64,000 bases of DNA. Source: Vibrio sp. 99-70-13A1. GTDB taxonomy: Bacteria > Pseudomonadota > Gammaproteobacteria > Enterobacterales > Vibrionaceae. How positions within the stretch are numbered: position 1 is the stretch's first letter; every line of letters starts with the position of its first letter. The notes under the pieces were generated by a model, which did no database searches, was not told where the DNA came from, and worked only from the letters and a program-made list of their open reading frames with translations. Shown here piece after piece: positions 1 through 8,981 of the stretch. The translations under genes and the position numbers were made by a program. The stretch lies in the NCBI RefSeq assembly GCF_013114625.1, contig NZ_VTXD01000007.1:1-64000 (forward strand). The letters run 5' to 3'.

Positions 1-123
<123 letters not shown>

Positions 124-251
124 TTATGATTCGCCACGTTCATTATTGAGCGAGACGCGCCAGAAATTGCTATTTTATGCGCCAACTCTCGTTAGCGCAA
201 TATTTGGACGCATTGATCTTTCAAAAAATGAAAGAAATGTATCCCTTTTGT

Positions 252-2348
252 TTAACCACGCTCTGCAATGATTGCATTAGCAACATTTTTTGGCACTTCA
301 GCGTACTCACTAAACTCCATAGAGTAAGAAGCACGACCTTGTGTCGCAGAACGCAAATCAGTTGCGTAACCGAACATGACAGACAACGGAACTTGTGCAC
401 GAATTATCTTCAGGCCAGCTGTCCCCTCGTCCATACCTTCGATGATGCCGCGACGACGGTTAATATCGCCAACAACGTCACCCATCCAATCTTCTGGAGT
501 AGTTACTTCAACTTTCATCATAGGCTCAAGCAGTACAGGTTGCGCTTCAAGTGCACCTGTTCTGAAAGCCATAGAGGCAGCGATTGTAAACGCCATCTCA
601 CTTGAATCTACTTCATGGTAAGAACCATCATATAGTGTAGCTTTGATATCCAAAACTGGATAGCCCGCTAGAACACCATTGTTCATTTGCTCTTCAACGC
701 CTTTAGCGACAGAGGTAATAAACTCTTTTGGCACGATACCATTGGCAATTTCATCTACGAAGACAAAGCCTTCACCGACTTCTGATGGTTCCAGTTTAAG
801 CCACACGTGACCGTACTGTCCTTTACCACCGTGTTCGCGGATAAATTTACCTTCAGCTTTCGCTGTACCACGAATGGTTTCACGATAAGCAACTTGCGGA
901 TTACCAACGTTGCAGTTCACGCTGAATTCACGTTTCATGCGGTCAACGATGATATCTAAGTGCAGTTCACCCATGCCAGAAATTAGTGTCTGACCAGTTT
1001 CGTCATCCGTTTCAACACGGAACGATGGATCTTCTGCCGCTAGCTTACCTAACGCGATAGTCATTTTATCTTGATCAGCTTGAGAGCGAGGCTCTACAAC
1101 GATCTGAATAACTGGATCTGGGAATTCCATACGTTCAAGAACAATTTTATGGTTCTGATCACATAGAGTTTCACCAGTAGTAACATCTTTAAGACCGATA
1201 ATGGCTGCGATGTCACCAGCTCGTACTTCTTTTACTTCTTCACGTTTGTTTGAGTGCATTTGAACAATGCGCCCTAAACGTTCACGTTGTTTCTTCACAG
1301 AGTTGTAAGCTGTCTTACCGCTTTCAACAACACCAGAGTAAACACGGATGAAAGTTAAAGTACCAACAAATGGGTCTGTTGCAATTTTAAATGCTAGCGC
1401 TGAGAACGGTTCTTTGTCGTCCGCGTGACGCTCAATTTCATTCTCGTCATCATCGATACCTTTAATAGCAGGTACATCGACTGGAGAAGGAAGGAAATCC
1501 ACAACTGCATCTAGAACAGCTTGTACACCTTTGTTTTTGAAAGCACTACCGCAAGTTGCAAGTACGATTTCATTATTAAGGGTACGAGTACGAAGACCTT
1601 GTTTGATTTCAGCTTCTGTCAATTCACCTTCTTCAAGGTATTTATCCATTAGCTCTTCATTTGCTTCTGCAGCAGCTTCAACAAGTTCTATACGATATTC
1701 TTCAGCCATTTCTTGCATGTCTGCTGGAATGTCTTCGTACGTAAAAGTCATGCCTTGGTCAGCTTCGTTCCAGTTGATTGCCTTCATCTTAATAAGATCG
1801 ACAACACCCTGGAAATTTTCTTCAGCACCAATGTTAAGTTGAATAGGAACAGGAGTCGCACCTAGGCGGTCCTTAATCTGTTCAACTACACGCAAGAAAT
1901 CTGCGCCTGTACGGTCCATTTTGTTAACGAAAACCATACGTGGAACTTGGTACTTATCAGCTTGACGCCATACTGTCTCTGACTGAGGTTCAACACCAGA
2001 TGAGCCACAGAAAACAACAACTGCACCATCAAGTACACGCAGAGAACGTTCTACTTCGATAGTGAAGTCAACGTGCCCAGGAGTATCGATGATGTTGATG
2101 CGGTGGTCAGAATACTGAGCTTCCATACCACGCCAAAACGTAGTAGTTGCTGCTGAAGTGATCGTAATACCGCGCTCTTGCTCTTGCTCCATCCAGTCCA
2201 TGGTTGCTGCACCATCGTGAACTTCGCCGATTTTGTGAGAAAGACCGGTATAGAACAGAATACGTTCACTTGTGGTTGTTTTACCTGCATCTACGTGAGC
2301 AACGATACCGATATTACGGTACTGCTCAATAGGAGTTTTACGAGCCAC
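252..2348 (-). CDS. fusA: Elongation factor G
   Basis: A 698-residue translational GTPase that drives ribosome translocation and, with ribosome recycling factor, subunit splitting. The G1 motif AHVDAGKTT lies at residues 17-25, DTPGH near 90 and NKMD near 143, followed by the EF-G domains II-V. Length is normal for the family (about 695-704). The start ATG has a GAGG ribosome-binding site within GAGGATTCAACC just upstream. It is the third gene of the str operon (rpsL-rpsG-fusA-tuf) and is separated from rpsG by an unusually structured 165-base spacer. Identification is secure. Confidence 0.98.
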   Translation of the reverse strand: MARKTPIEQYRNIGIVAHVDAGKTTTSERILFYTGLSHKIGEVHDGAATMDWMEQEQERGITITSAATTTFWRGMEAQYSDHRINIIDTPGHVDFTIEVERSLRVLDGAVVVFCGSSGVEPQSETVWRQADKYQVPRMVFVNKMDRTGADFLRVVEQIKDRLGATPVPIQLNIGAEENFQGVVDLIKMKAINWNEADQGMTFTYEDIPADMQEMAEEYRIELVEAAAEANEELMDKYLEEGELTEAEIKQGLRTRTLNNEIVLATCGSAFKNKGVQAVLDAVVDFLPSPVDVPAIKGIDDDENEIERHADDKEPFSALAFKIATDPFVGTLTFIRVYSGVVESGKTAYNSVKKQRERLGRIVQMHSNKREEVKEVRAGDIAAIIGLKDVTTGETLCDQNHKIVLERMEFPDPVIQIVVEPRSQADQDKMTIALGKLAAEDPSFRVETDDETGQTLISGMGELHLDIIVDRMKREFSVNCNVGNPQVAYRETIRGTAKAEGKFIREHGGKGQYGHVWLKLEPSEVGEGFVFVDEIANGIVPKEFITSVAKGVEEQMNNGVLAGYPVLDIKATLYDGSYHEVDSSEMAFTIAASMAFRTGALEAQPVLLEPMMKVEVTTPEDWMGDVVGDINRRRGIIEGMDEGTAGLKIIRAQVPLSVMFGYATDLRSATQGRASYSMEFSEYAEVPKNVANAIIAERG

Positions 2349-2374
2349 GGTTGAATCCTCTTATTAGAGACTTA

Positions 2375-2473
2375 GGGACTATTGCTATGCCTAGATTATG
2401 CGTTAAAAGCGATACTTCGCTAAAAAGCTTTGCCCTAGAAATAGCAATAGTTCCTAGCATAAGCATAGGAACT
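2375..2473 (-). promoter_or_regulatory. Structured rpsG-fusA spacer with competing inverted repeats
   Basis: A 14-bp inverted repeat with one wobble pairs 2375-2388 with 2441-2454. The second arm overlaps a separate 8-bp perfect hairpin at 2449-2473 (AGTTCCTA and its complement). The two cannot form fully together, so the mRNA leader of fusA could switch structure. The fusA ribosome-binding site lies about 15 bases beyond the first arm. A regulatory role is inference. Confidence 0.45.
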
Positions 2474-2478
2474 AAAGA

Positions 2479-2504
2479 AGTGCTGCAAGGAACCTTGCAG
2501 CACT
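2479..2504 (-). terminator. 12-bp hairpin just after rpsG (attenuator-like)
   Basis: A perfect 12-bp inverted repeat (AGTGCTGCAAGG, 2-base loop) begins 10 bases after the rpsG stop. In the direction of transcription it is followed by TTCTTTAG rather than a clean T run, so it is probably a weak terminator or an mRNA-stability/processing hairpin that modulates fusA and tuf expression relative to rpsL and rpsG. Confidence 0.5.
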
Positions 2505-2513
2505 GAAAAGGTA

Positions 2514-2984
2514 TTACCAGCGGTAATGTGCGAACGCTTTGTTTGCGTCAGCCATACGGTGAACGTCTTCACGTTTCTTAACCGAAGTACCTTTGTTCTC
2601 AGACGCGTCTAGCATTTCAGCAGCTAGGCGTTGAGCCATAGATTTTTCACCACGCTTACGCGCAGCTTCAACTACCCAACGCATAGCAAGAGCGTTACGG
2701 CGAACCGGACGAACTTCTACAGGTACTTGGTAAGTTGAACCACCCACACGGCGAGATTTAACTTCTACCGCTGGACGAACATTTTCAAGAGCTTCTTCAA
2801 ATACAGCTAAGTGATCTTTACCAGATTTCTCAGCCATAACTTCTAGTGCAGTGTAAACAATCTTCTCTGCAGTAGATTTTTTTCCGTCAACCATAAGGAT
2901 GTTAACGAATTTTGCCAGCAGTTCAGATTTGAACTTAGGATCTGGAAGGATCTTACGCTGGCCTATAACGCGACGACGTGGCAT
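2514..2984 (-). CDS. rpsG: 30S ribosomal protein S7
   Basis: A 156-residue S7, a primary binder of the 3' major domain of 16S rRNA that nucleates assembly of the small-subunit head. It opens [16 protein letters not shown], contains the conserved [13 protein letters not shown] segment, and ends KAFAHYRW, all typical of S7. It is the second gene of the str operon, 103 bases after rpsL. In E. coli S7 represses its own operon by binding the rpsL-rpsG spacer; the equivalent spacer here also folds (see 3059-3092). Confidence 0.98.
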   Translation of the reverse strand: MPRRRVIGQRKILPDPKFKSELLAKFVNILMVDGKKSTAEKIVYTALEVMAEKSGKDHLAVFEEALENVRPAVEVKSRRVGGSTYQVPVEVRPVRRNALAMRWVVEAARKRGEKSMAQRLAAEMLDASENKGTSVKKREDVHRMADANKAFAHYRW

Positions 2985-3058
2985 GGAATTTCTCCGTTGT
3001 CTTCTTCAGGTTTTTTCCAAAACTTTTCAGAATAATAAATAAATAGTGTTTGGCCTTA

Positions 3059-3465
<407 letters not shown>

Positions 3466-3510
3466 CTAGCTCCTGATTTACTTAAAAGTAAGCTTGATGA
3501 AAAATCTAGA

Positions 3511-3535
3511 CCCTATACACATAGTGTAAATAGGG
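3511..3535 (-). promoter_or_regulatory. Hairpin at the predicted 5' end of the str operon mRNA
   Basis: CCCTAT at 3511-3516 pairs with ATAGGG at 3530-3535, with additional inner ACAC/TGTA pairing. It starts within a base or two of the transcription start predicted from the promoter at 3543-3571, so the mRNA would begin in a stem. Such 5' stems often stabilise mRNAs; the function here is inferred. Confidence 0.4.
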
Positions 3536-3542
3536 ACGCAAA

Positions 3543-3571
3543 ATTCTATTCAGCAGTGGGATGTGTGTCAA
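3543..3571 (-). promoter_or_regulatory. Sigma-70 promoter of the str operon
   Basis: On the minus strand a perfect -35 TTGACA (3566-3571) and a 17-base spacer lead to the -10 TAGAAT (3543-3548). The following TTTGCGTCCC is G+C-rich, resembling the discriminator of stringently controlled ribosomal promoters. Placed about 80 bases upstream of rpsL, this is the best-looking promoter in the window. Confidence 0.82.
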
Positions 3572-3643
3572 GAAATATACAGATCTTTTTTAGCCGTCTA
3601 GAGCTCAGGAAAATTTACACATCCAAAATTACACTCACAATAA

Positions 3644-3919
3644 CTACCAAGTTGTTGATTTTAAATGCAATACTGTCAACTCTACAAATTCTTCAAAATC
3701 TACTTGTTCAAGGGTTTCACTGACTAAATTTTGTAGACCTCGACTTTGTAGATCAGCTTCTAAGACTGATACCTTATTTAAGTCGTGTAATTGCGTGTGA
3801 TATTCATGATTTGGGAGAGAGGCATAAACCGAATCTTCAGTCAAAATAAGATGATCATCTTCCGAAAAATACTGAAGAACTAAAGGAAGTTTGCTTAAAG
3901 ATTTTACGATATGAAGCAT
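3644..3919 (-). CDS. tusB: Sulfurtransferase complex subunit TusB
   Basis: A 91-residue DsrH/TusB-family protein. In E. coli TusB is part of the TusBCD heterohexamer that relays sulfur from TusA to TusE and MnmA for 2-thiolation of the tRNA wobble uridine. The opening MLHIVKSLSK and the length fit the family. It starts 8 bases after the tusC stop in yheO-tusD-tusC-tusB. TusB diverges more than TusC or TusD, so identity rests on size and position as well as sequence. Confidence 0.88.
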   Translation of the reverse strand: MLHIVKSLSKLPLVLQYFSEDDHLILTEDSVYASLPNHEYHTQLHDLNKVSVLEADLQSRGLQNLVSETLEQVDFEEFVELTVLHLKSTTW

Positions 3920-3927
3920 ATTCGACC

Positions 3928-4284
3928 TTAAAAGGTTAATAGTTGGTCACAAAGTGCTAACTTATTTATGATGTCGTTTTTCGAAAGGCATTCAACCTCG
4001 ATAAGAAGCTTATCCTCACTCAGACCGAATTGTTTTAGGCTAGATTGGCAGACATATACGTTCTCAATATCGTATAGGTCCATCAGTTTAAACGCTGAGA
4101 TATAATCACGGCTAAGCACCTTGTCTGGGCTTTGATTTTCGAGTAATTGAGTAACTCCATCGCCCAAAAAGAATACGGAAATCTCTTCTGTATACGCTGA
4201 AGCAGCAAGTAGTGCATCGAGTCCTTCTCGACCTGAAGAGGTACTATGAGGAAAATGGTGAAAAACGAATGCTAACTTCTTCAA
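3928..4284 (-). CDS. tusC: Sulfurtransferase complex subunit TusC
   Basis: A 118-residue DsrF/TusC subunit of the TusBCD sulfur relay. It begins [30 protein letters not shown], with the family pattern of a nucleotide-binding-like beta strand followed by the GREGLDALL helix (broken here at residue 30 of the protein). It overlaps tusD by 4 bases (stop/start ATGA), showing translational coupling. TusC has no catalytic sulfur carrier of its own in E. coli; its role is structural. Confidence 0.92.
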   Translation of the reverse strand: MKKLAFVFHHFPHSTSSGREGLDALLAASAYTEEISVFFLGDGVTQLLENQSPDKVLSRDYISAFKLMDLYDIENVYVCQSSLKQFGLSEDKLLIEVECLSKNDIINKLALCDQLLTF

Positions 4285-4679
4285 AACTGTACAATCCTAT
4301 CTTGGCTTAATAAGGCTTCAGCCAAGCTTCCTAAACCACTTTGAGAGAAGCCTTCAGCTAGGTTTGATGAGCTTAACTTATGCAGGCTAGCCTCATCCTC
4401 ACCGATGACTCCTCTTCTTAACGCAGCCGCCACGCAAGTTTCTAAACTGACATTATGCTCAGACGAGAGAGCTTGCCATGCTGCTACTAAATCAAACTCA
4501 TCGTTAGCAGGTACCGTTAGACTCGATCCATTGGTGACTCCATCTTGATAGAAAAATACGCTTTTAAGCTGATGCCCTTTCTCTATTAACGCCTTTGCAA
4601 ACAAATACGCATTACGTGCAGACTGGGAGCCATACACGGGTCCGTTCACTACAAGCGTGTATGTAAGGAAAGAACTCAA
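4281..4679 (-). CDS. tusD: Sulfurtransferase complex subunit TusD
   Basis: A 132-residue DsrE/TusD subunit. The motif [20 protein letters not shown] is at the N-terminus, and Cys82 in [13 protein letters not shown] corresponds to E. coli Cys78, the persulfide carrier. It overlaps both yheO (4 bases) and tusC (4 bases), so the whole yheO-tusDCB set is one tightly coupled unit. The intact Cys implies a working relay for tRNA 2-thiouridine formation. Confidence 0.94.
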   Translation of the reverse strand: MSSFLTYTLVVNGPVYGSQSARNAYLFAKALIEKGHQLKSVFFYQDGVTNGSSLTVPANDEFDLVAAWQALSSEHNVSLETCVAAALRRGVIGEDEASLHKLSSSNLAEGFSQSGLGSLAEALLSQDRIVQF

Positions 4680-5398
4680 CTTTCTTCATCCTCTGTCTTA
4701 CGTTGACGAATGTAGAGGTAAACCGTATGTTTTGAAATATTAAGGCGGTCAGCTACACGGTTGATAGCATCTTTAATATCAAAGATGCCTTTATCGTAAA
4801 GCTCCATCACTATTTGACGGTTTTTAGTATTATTCGAAACGGCTTTGTCCGCATTAATTTCTTCAATTGTGCGCTCTACCGTTTGGTCAACTAGCTCTTC
4901 TACATCACTCGCAAAGTTTACTGAAGATGCAGCTTCCTCAGCTTCTTGGGTCGGCATAAATGAATGTAATACTTGAGAAAAAGGAGCATCAAGGTTGACG
5001 TTAATGCACAGCAGACCAATCACTCGCTGATCTCCATTTCGGATTGCTACGGTGATTGATTTCATTAATACCCCGCCTTTTGCGCGTGTAAAATATGAGC
5101 GTGAGAAATTTCTTTCTGACCCTTCAATATCTTTTAGCATTTTAAGCGCGAGGTCGGTGATAGGCGAGCCTACTTGTCGACCAGTATTCTCGCCATTAGC
5201 AATCTTGATTGCAGAAGTATTAAGATCTTCTAATGAGTGCAAAACGATTTCACAAAACGGACCGATAAGGCTAGCAATACCATCGACAACCGCTTCATAA
5301 GATCGAAGAATTATTTTATCGTGCTCGCTGAATGGCATCACATGGACAGATTCCATTTCAAGCAACATATCAGCGTTAAGAGTTTCTGTAGTTGTCAC
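4676..5398 (-). CDS. yheO: YheO-like PAS/helix-turn-helix regulator
   Basis: A 240-residue regulator with an N-terminal YheO-type PAS domain (about residues 12-120, containing [12 protein letters not shown]) and a C-terminal helix-turn-helix (about 185-235, [20 protein letters not shown]). Ligand and targets are not known to me. An open frame continues upstream to 5467, but the GTG at 5396-5398 has GGTAAGGGA ahead of it and gives the usual 240-residue length, so I chose it. It precedes tusD with a 4-base overlap, the same context as in E. coli. Confidence 0.88.
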   Translation of the reverse strand: MTTTETLNADMLLEMESVHVMPFSEHDKIILRSYEAVVDGIASLIGPFCEIVLHSLEDLNTSAIKIANGENTGRQVGSPITDLALKMLKDIEGSERNFSRSYFTRAKGGVLMKSITVAIRNGDQRVIGLLCINVNLDAPFSQVLHSFMPTQEAEEAASSVNFASDVEELVDQTVERTIEEINADKAVSNNTKNRQIVMELYDKGIFDIKDAINRVADRLNISKHTVYLYIRQRKTEDEES

Positions 5399-5529
5399 TA
5401 ATCCCTTACCTTCGTCTGAAAAATCAACAAATTTATGTAAGTTTATCAGAAAATTTGAAATGAACACCTAGCTAACATTAGAACTAGTGATTTAGAACAA
5501 CTTCTATTTTCAAATATTATCCTGAATAC

Positions 5530-5562
5530 AAAAAGAAAAGGCCTAACCTAAGTTAGACCTTT
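5530..5562 (-). terminator. Rho-independent terminator of fkpA
   Basis: On the minus strand AAAGGTCTAAC, a short loop and GTTAGGCCTTT form a stem with one internal mismatch, followed by TCTTTTT. It begins about 20 bases after the fkpA stop. Confidence 0.75.
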
Positions 5563-5583
5563 ACGTATCGCTTAAAGCGCTAA

Positions 5584-6369
5584 TTATTGAACAGCGGTCT
5601 CTTCGCCGTTATCAATTTTTAGAAGCTCAACTTCAAATACGAGAGTTGAGTTAGCTGGAATTGTCGGTGTATCTTGCTCACCGTAAGCTAGCTCTGGCGG
5701 GATAACAAACTTGTACTTAGAACCCACTTGCATTAGTTGAACACCTTCAGTCCAACCAGGAATCACTCGATTTAGAGGGAAAGTCGCTGGTTCGCCACGA
5801 TCGTAAGAACTATCGAACTGAGTACCGTCAATCAAAGTACCTTTGTAATGTACTTGAACAGTATCTGAATCTTTTGGTGACTCACCTTCAGCTGAAGACA
5901 GTACTTGGTAAAGTAGACCTGATTCAGTTTGACTTACGCCTTCCTCTTTCGCGAATTCGCTGCGGAAGTCATTGCCAACCTTCATCGCTGCTGCTGCTTT
6001 TTCAACAGCTTGAGCTTGCATCGTTTCAGCAACACGCTTGTCTAGTGATTCTAGCGCAGCGCGAGTTTCTTCTTCATTCAGCTCAGAATTTCCAGCGAAT
6101 ACATCTTCGATACCCTTAAGTACGATGTCTTTGTCTAGATTAATACCTAGCTCGCTTGGCTTATCAATGCTTGTGCTTAGGTAGTTTGCGAACGATACAC
6201 CAATTGCGTATGCCGCTTTATCATCGTCTGATTTAAAACTAGTAACTTGGCTTGCTTCTGCTTGCACTTGCTCAGTTTGTGGCGCTTCTGCTTGTGGCTC
6301 TTCTTTCTGACAACCAACTGCTAACATAACCGTTGCAGCAAGAAGCGATACTTTTAAAACTGATTTCAT
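5584..6369 (-). CDS. fkpA: FKBP-type peptidyl-prolyl isomerase, FkpA/Mip-like
   Basis: A 261-residue envelope chaperone and prolyl isomerase. An N-terminal export signal (MKSVLKVSLLAATVMLAVGC) ends in a plausible lipoprotein cysteine, then a helical dimerisation domain (about 50-145, FKSDDDKAAYAIGVSFANYL) and a C-terminal FKBP domain (about 160-255, VQVHYKGTLIDGTQFDSSYD and VIPGWTEGVQLM). The frame extends 4 codons upstream to a TTG, but the GGAG ribosome-binding site fits the ATG at 6367-6369. Divergent from the WD40 gene. If lipidated it would sit in a membrane, whereas E. coli FkpA is soluble. Confidence 0.9.
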   Translation of the reverse strand: MKSVLKVSLLAATVMLAVGCQKEEPQAEAPQTEQVQAEASQVTSFKSDDDKAAYAIGVSFANYLSTSIDKPSELGINLDKDIVLKGIEDVFAGNSELNEEETRAALESLDKRVAETMQAQAVEKAAAAMKVGNDFRSEFAKEEGVSQTESGLLYQVLSSAEGESPKDSDTVQVHYKGTLIDGTQFDSSYDRGEPATFPLNRVIPGWTEGVQLMQVGSKYKFVIPPELAYGEQDTPTIPANSTLVFEVELLKIDNGEETAVQ

Positions 6370-6500
6370 TAAAATCTCCAATTAATGGCCAAGCCATTGG
6401 TTATTGTGCACAAATCTCATTATTAGATTGGTGTGAATAGGTTAGTTATACCAATATACTAGTTATATGTCTGTCGACACAAACTGGATTATTAGAAGTG

Positions 6501-7481
6501 ATGCGAATAATTTCTCACTCATTGCTATGTGCAATTGTCATCACCCTGTTAAATGGATGTCTGTTCTCTGCTAAAGAAGAACAACGTTGGGAAATAGAGC
6601 CCAGCGGTACCACCAGCTTCGCACTTAGCCGTGATGGTCGCTTTGCTTTACTCTATTCAAAGCAAAAGCATCTTCTGCTTTGGGACCTAGAAGAAGACCA
6701 AGAATTAGCGCAACTCGGTCAACAAGACCCTGCTGCCAATTCAGTATCCAAGATACGCATATCTGACAATGGTCGCTATGCCATTACTGCAAGCCAACTC
6801 AATTTTGCCGTTTGGGATTTATCTTGGACTCAAGCAGAAGGACTATGGTCGATATCTGACGGTCTTATCCGCGATGTTGATATATCAAGCAACGGTGAAA
6901 AAGTCTTGCTTGGGTTATCCAACGGTAAAGCTATTTATGTGGACTTAGTCACCGGGCGACGCCTAGAGTTCCTTGCCCACCGAGAAAAAGTTAATTCTGT
7001 CGCGTTATCTTCCAATGGTCGCTTTGCCCTCTCAGGTGGTAATGACTATAAAGCTTATCTTTGGGATACCGAAACCGGCTTAGTAATACGACAATTTGAG
7101 CATGAGCAACGTGTAAATAGAGTGGCTTTACAGCGCGATGGTGAGCTTGCTTTTACTTCTGATGGCGGTAACCAAGCCATTGTTTGGGATTTGAGTGATG
7201 CCGATAATCAAACCCCACTTAAAAGTTGGTCTCGCCAGCTTATATTCTCAAGTGCTCGATTTTCAGATGATGGTTCTAAACTGGTTACAGGCACACCTGC
7301 AGGGCAAGTTAATGTGTGGGATACAGAAAATGGGGAAAGGATTTCAAAGTACCAAGTTGAACCACTAAAAGATACTCGCCCTCCACGTGCGGTAGTGTAT
7401 GATGCAGCCTTTGATTCACAGCAGCGAGTGATTACCGCTACTTCAGCCGGTATTGCACAAGCTTGGAAACTCGACGATTAA
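6501..7481 (+). CDS. WD40-repeat lipoprotein
   Basis: A 326-residue protein with a signal peptide ending in a clear lipobox (LLNGC, Cys about residue 20) and about six to seven WD40-like blades, each closing with a WD motif: LLLWDLEED, FAVWDLSW, AYLWDTETG, AIVWDLSD, VNVWDTENG and a final AQAWKLDD. This should fold as a beta-propeller tethered to the envelope; partners are unknown. An alternative GTG start lies immediately upstream at 6498. It ends 2 bases before slyX, so the two are likely co-transcribed. I do not recognise a named homologue with a known function. Confidence 0.85.
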   Translation: MRIISHSLLCAIVITLLNGCLFSAKEEQRWEIEPSGTTSFALSRDGRFALLYSKQKHLLLWDLEEDQELAQLGQQDPAANSVSKIRISDNGRYAITASQLNFAVWDLSWTQAEGLWSISDGLIRDVDISSNGEKVLLGLSNGKAIYVDLVTGRRLEFLAHREKVNSVALSSNGRFALSGGNDYKAYLWDTETGLVIRQFEHEQRVNRVALQRDGELAFTSDGGNQAIVWDLSDADNQTPLKSWSRQLIFSSARFSDDGSKLVTGTPAGQVNVWDTENGERISKYQVEPLKDTRPPRAVVYDAAFDSQQRVITATSAGIAQAWKLDD

Positions 7482-7483
7482 TT

Positions 7484-7711
7484 ATGACGGATAACAACCT
7501 TCAGCCATTGCAAGATCGCATTGAAGATCTTGAGTGTAAGCTAGCCTTTCAAGAACAAACCATTGAAGAGCTAAACGATGCTTTGTCTCAGCAGCAATTA
7601 TTGATTACTAGAATGCAAGACCAGATGAAGTTTGTCGTAGGCAAAGTAAAAAACATGGATAACTCCAACTTAGCCGATGTATCAGAAGAGACACCACCAC
7701 CGCATTATTAA
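7484..7711 (+). CDS. slyX: SlyX family protein
   Basis: A 75-residue predicted coiled coil (LQPLQDRIEDLECKLAFQEQ onward, leucine/glutamine heptads) ending in the SlyX hallmark PPPHY. Function unknown. The ATG at 7484 gives the standard length; an upstream in-frame ATG at 7463 would overlap the WD40 gene. SlyX and SlyD neighbour each other in enterobacteria too, and here slyD lies about 1.3 kb away on the other strand. Confidence 0.92.
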   Translation: MTDNNLQPLQDRIEDLECKLAFQEQTIEELNDALSQQQLLITRMQDQMKFVVGKVKNMDNSNLADVSEETPPPHY

Positions 7712-7756
7712 AAGCGGAATGATGACTACTATCGCTGATAAAGAGTATACAAAATA

Positions 7757-7788
7757 AAAGGTAACCATTTATATTGGTTACCTTTTTA
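7757..7788. terminator. Bidirectional terminator between slyX and the isoaspartyl peptidase gene
   Basis: AAAAGGTAACC with TGGTTACCTTTT forms an 11-12-bp stem flanked by A and T runs on both sides, between two convergent genes. Confidence 0.82.
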
Positions 7789-7832
7789 TTTTATAGGATT
7801 CTTACTTTCTACAAGTTCATTCTTACGGGTAT

Positions 7833-8813
7833 CTATTCATCCGCGTAAATTTTCACTTCTACCTTACCGTGAATATCCACACTTGCTCGGTACATCCCGG
7901 AGCTATTCATTCCAAAATGAATATCCCCTTTGCTGTCGACGGCAATTAAACCACCTTCACCACCCATTGTTTTTAAGTCTCCTTGAATAATATGCTCACA
8001 AGCCGTATGCACATCTTCATTCAAGTATCTCATTCGAGCAGCAACATCACCGGCAACCATTTTTCTTAAAAAGAACTCACCCATTCCAGTCGTAGACACT
8101 GCAACATTGCCATTTTCAGCCATAGTACCCGCCCCTACAATGGGTGAATCCCCTACGCGCCCGTACTTTTTATTCGTCACCCCACCAGTACTTGTAGCAG
8201 CGGCAAGGTTTCCTTGCATATCTAAAGCCACAGCTCCAACAGTTCCGTATTTTTTATCATCTGGATATTGAGTTTTTGCCGATGGTGACTCGGATGGCTC
8301 TGGATCTTTTGATTCAGAAAGGGCAAATAAGCCTTTTTCCTTCATCGACAATAGTTGCTCATAGCGACGTTCAGTGAAGAAGTAATCTTGCTCTGTATAT
8401 TCATAGTCATGTTCAAACGCGAACTTTTCTGCACCTTCGCCAATCAGTAAAACATGGTTACTCTTTCGCATCACGTCACGAGCCAGCTCAATAGGGTTTT
8501 TAATATGGCGAACCCCAGCAATGGCTCCAGCATCTATTTCTAAACCGTGCATAACAGAAGCATCCATTTCAACAAACTCATCATGAGTCAATACAGAGCC
8601 TTTACCCGCATTAAAATGTGGGCAGTCTTCCATCACTTTTACCGCATCTACGACCGCATCTACCGCATCACCACCACTTTGCAATACTTGATGCCCAGCC
8701 AGAACTGATTTTTCGAGTGCAGAGATAATCTCTTGATGAAGTTCGTCACTCATTTGAGATCGTAAAATCGTACCCGCACCACCATGAATTGCTATTGAAA
8801 AAGGTTGAGTCAT
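7833..8813 (-). CDS. iaaA: Isoaspartyl peptidase / L-asparaginase (Ntn-hydrolase type)
   Basis: A 326-residue member of the plant-type asparaginase family (E. coli IaaA/EcAIII), which removes beta-aspartyl residues from damaged peptides and hydrolyses asparagine. It begins with the conserved IHGGAGTI. The autocleavage and nucleophile threonine is in YGTVGAVALD (about residue 190), followed by GNLAAATSTGG; downstream DSPIVGAGTMAENG matches the family. The start ATG has ACGGAGAG upstream. Six copies of a hexanucleotide repeat lie 17-56 bases upstream of the start (see 8831-8869). Close family members include glycosylasparaginases, but no signal peptide is present. Confidence 0.93.
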   Translation of the reverse strand: MTQPFSIAIHGGAGTILRSQMSDELHQEIISALEKSVLAGHQVLQSGGDAVDAVVDAVKVMEDCPHFNAGKGSVLTHDEFVEMDASVMHGLEIDAGAIAGVRHIKNPIELARDVMRKSNHVLLIGEGAEKFAFEHDYEYTEQDYFFTERRYEQLLSMKEKGLFALSESKDPEPSESPSAKTQYPDDKKYGTVGAVALDMQGNLAAATSTGGVTNKKYGRVGDSPIVGAGTMAENGNVAVSTTGMGEFFLRKMVAGDVAARMRYLNEDVHTACEHIIQGDLKTMGGEGGLIAVDSKGDIHFGMNSSGMYRASVDIHGKVEVKIYADE

Positions 8814-8830
8814 TGCCGCTCTCCGTTAAA

Positions 8831-8869
8831 CTTGAACTTGAACTTGAACTTGAACTTGAACTTGAACTT
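8831..8869. repeat. Hexanucleotide tandem repeat (CTTGAA) x6
   Basis: Six perfect copies of CTTGAA plus a partial copy, uninterrupted. It ends 17 bases before the peptidase start codon and upstream of its ribosome-binding site, so it sits in the leader or promoter. Slipped-strand changes would alter spacing in 6-base steps without a frameshift. Reading through the repeat on the minus strand gives a short serine-rich frame that is not a gene. Confidence 0.95.
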
Positions 8870-8919
8870 CTCAGTATCAATATAACCACGAGATGTTCAA
8901 CGTAATTTTCTTTGGGGTA

Positions 8920-8947
8920 TAAAAAAGCCCCCATTAAAGGAGGCTAT
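8920..8947 (-). terminator. Rho-independent terminator of slyD
   Basis: On the minus strand AGCCTCC pairs with GGGGGCT (one G-T) around a short loop, followed by TTTTTT. It lies about 35 bases after the slyD stop. Confidence 0.78.
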
Positions 8948-8981
8948 TGCTCAATGCATTAACACATTGAAGGCTCGATTC

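Noticed and set aside
1531..1842. Antisense 103-codon open frame within fusA
   Set aside because: It is fully inside fusA on the opposite strand, has no ribosome-binding site, and its composition mirrors the codon use of fusA.
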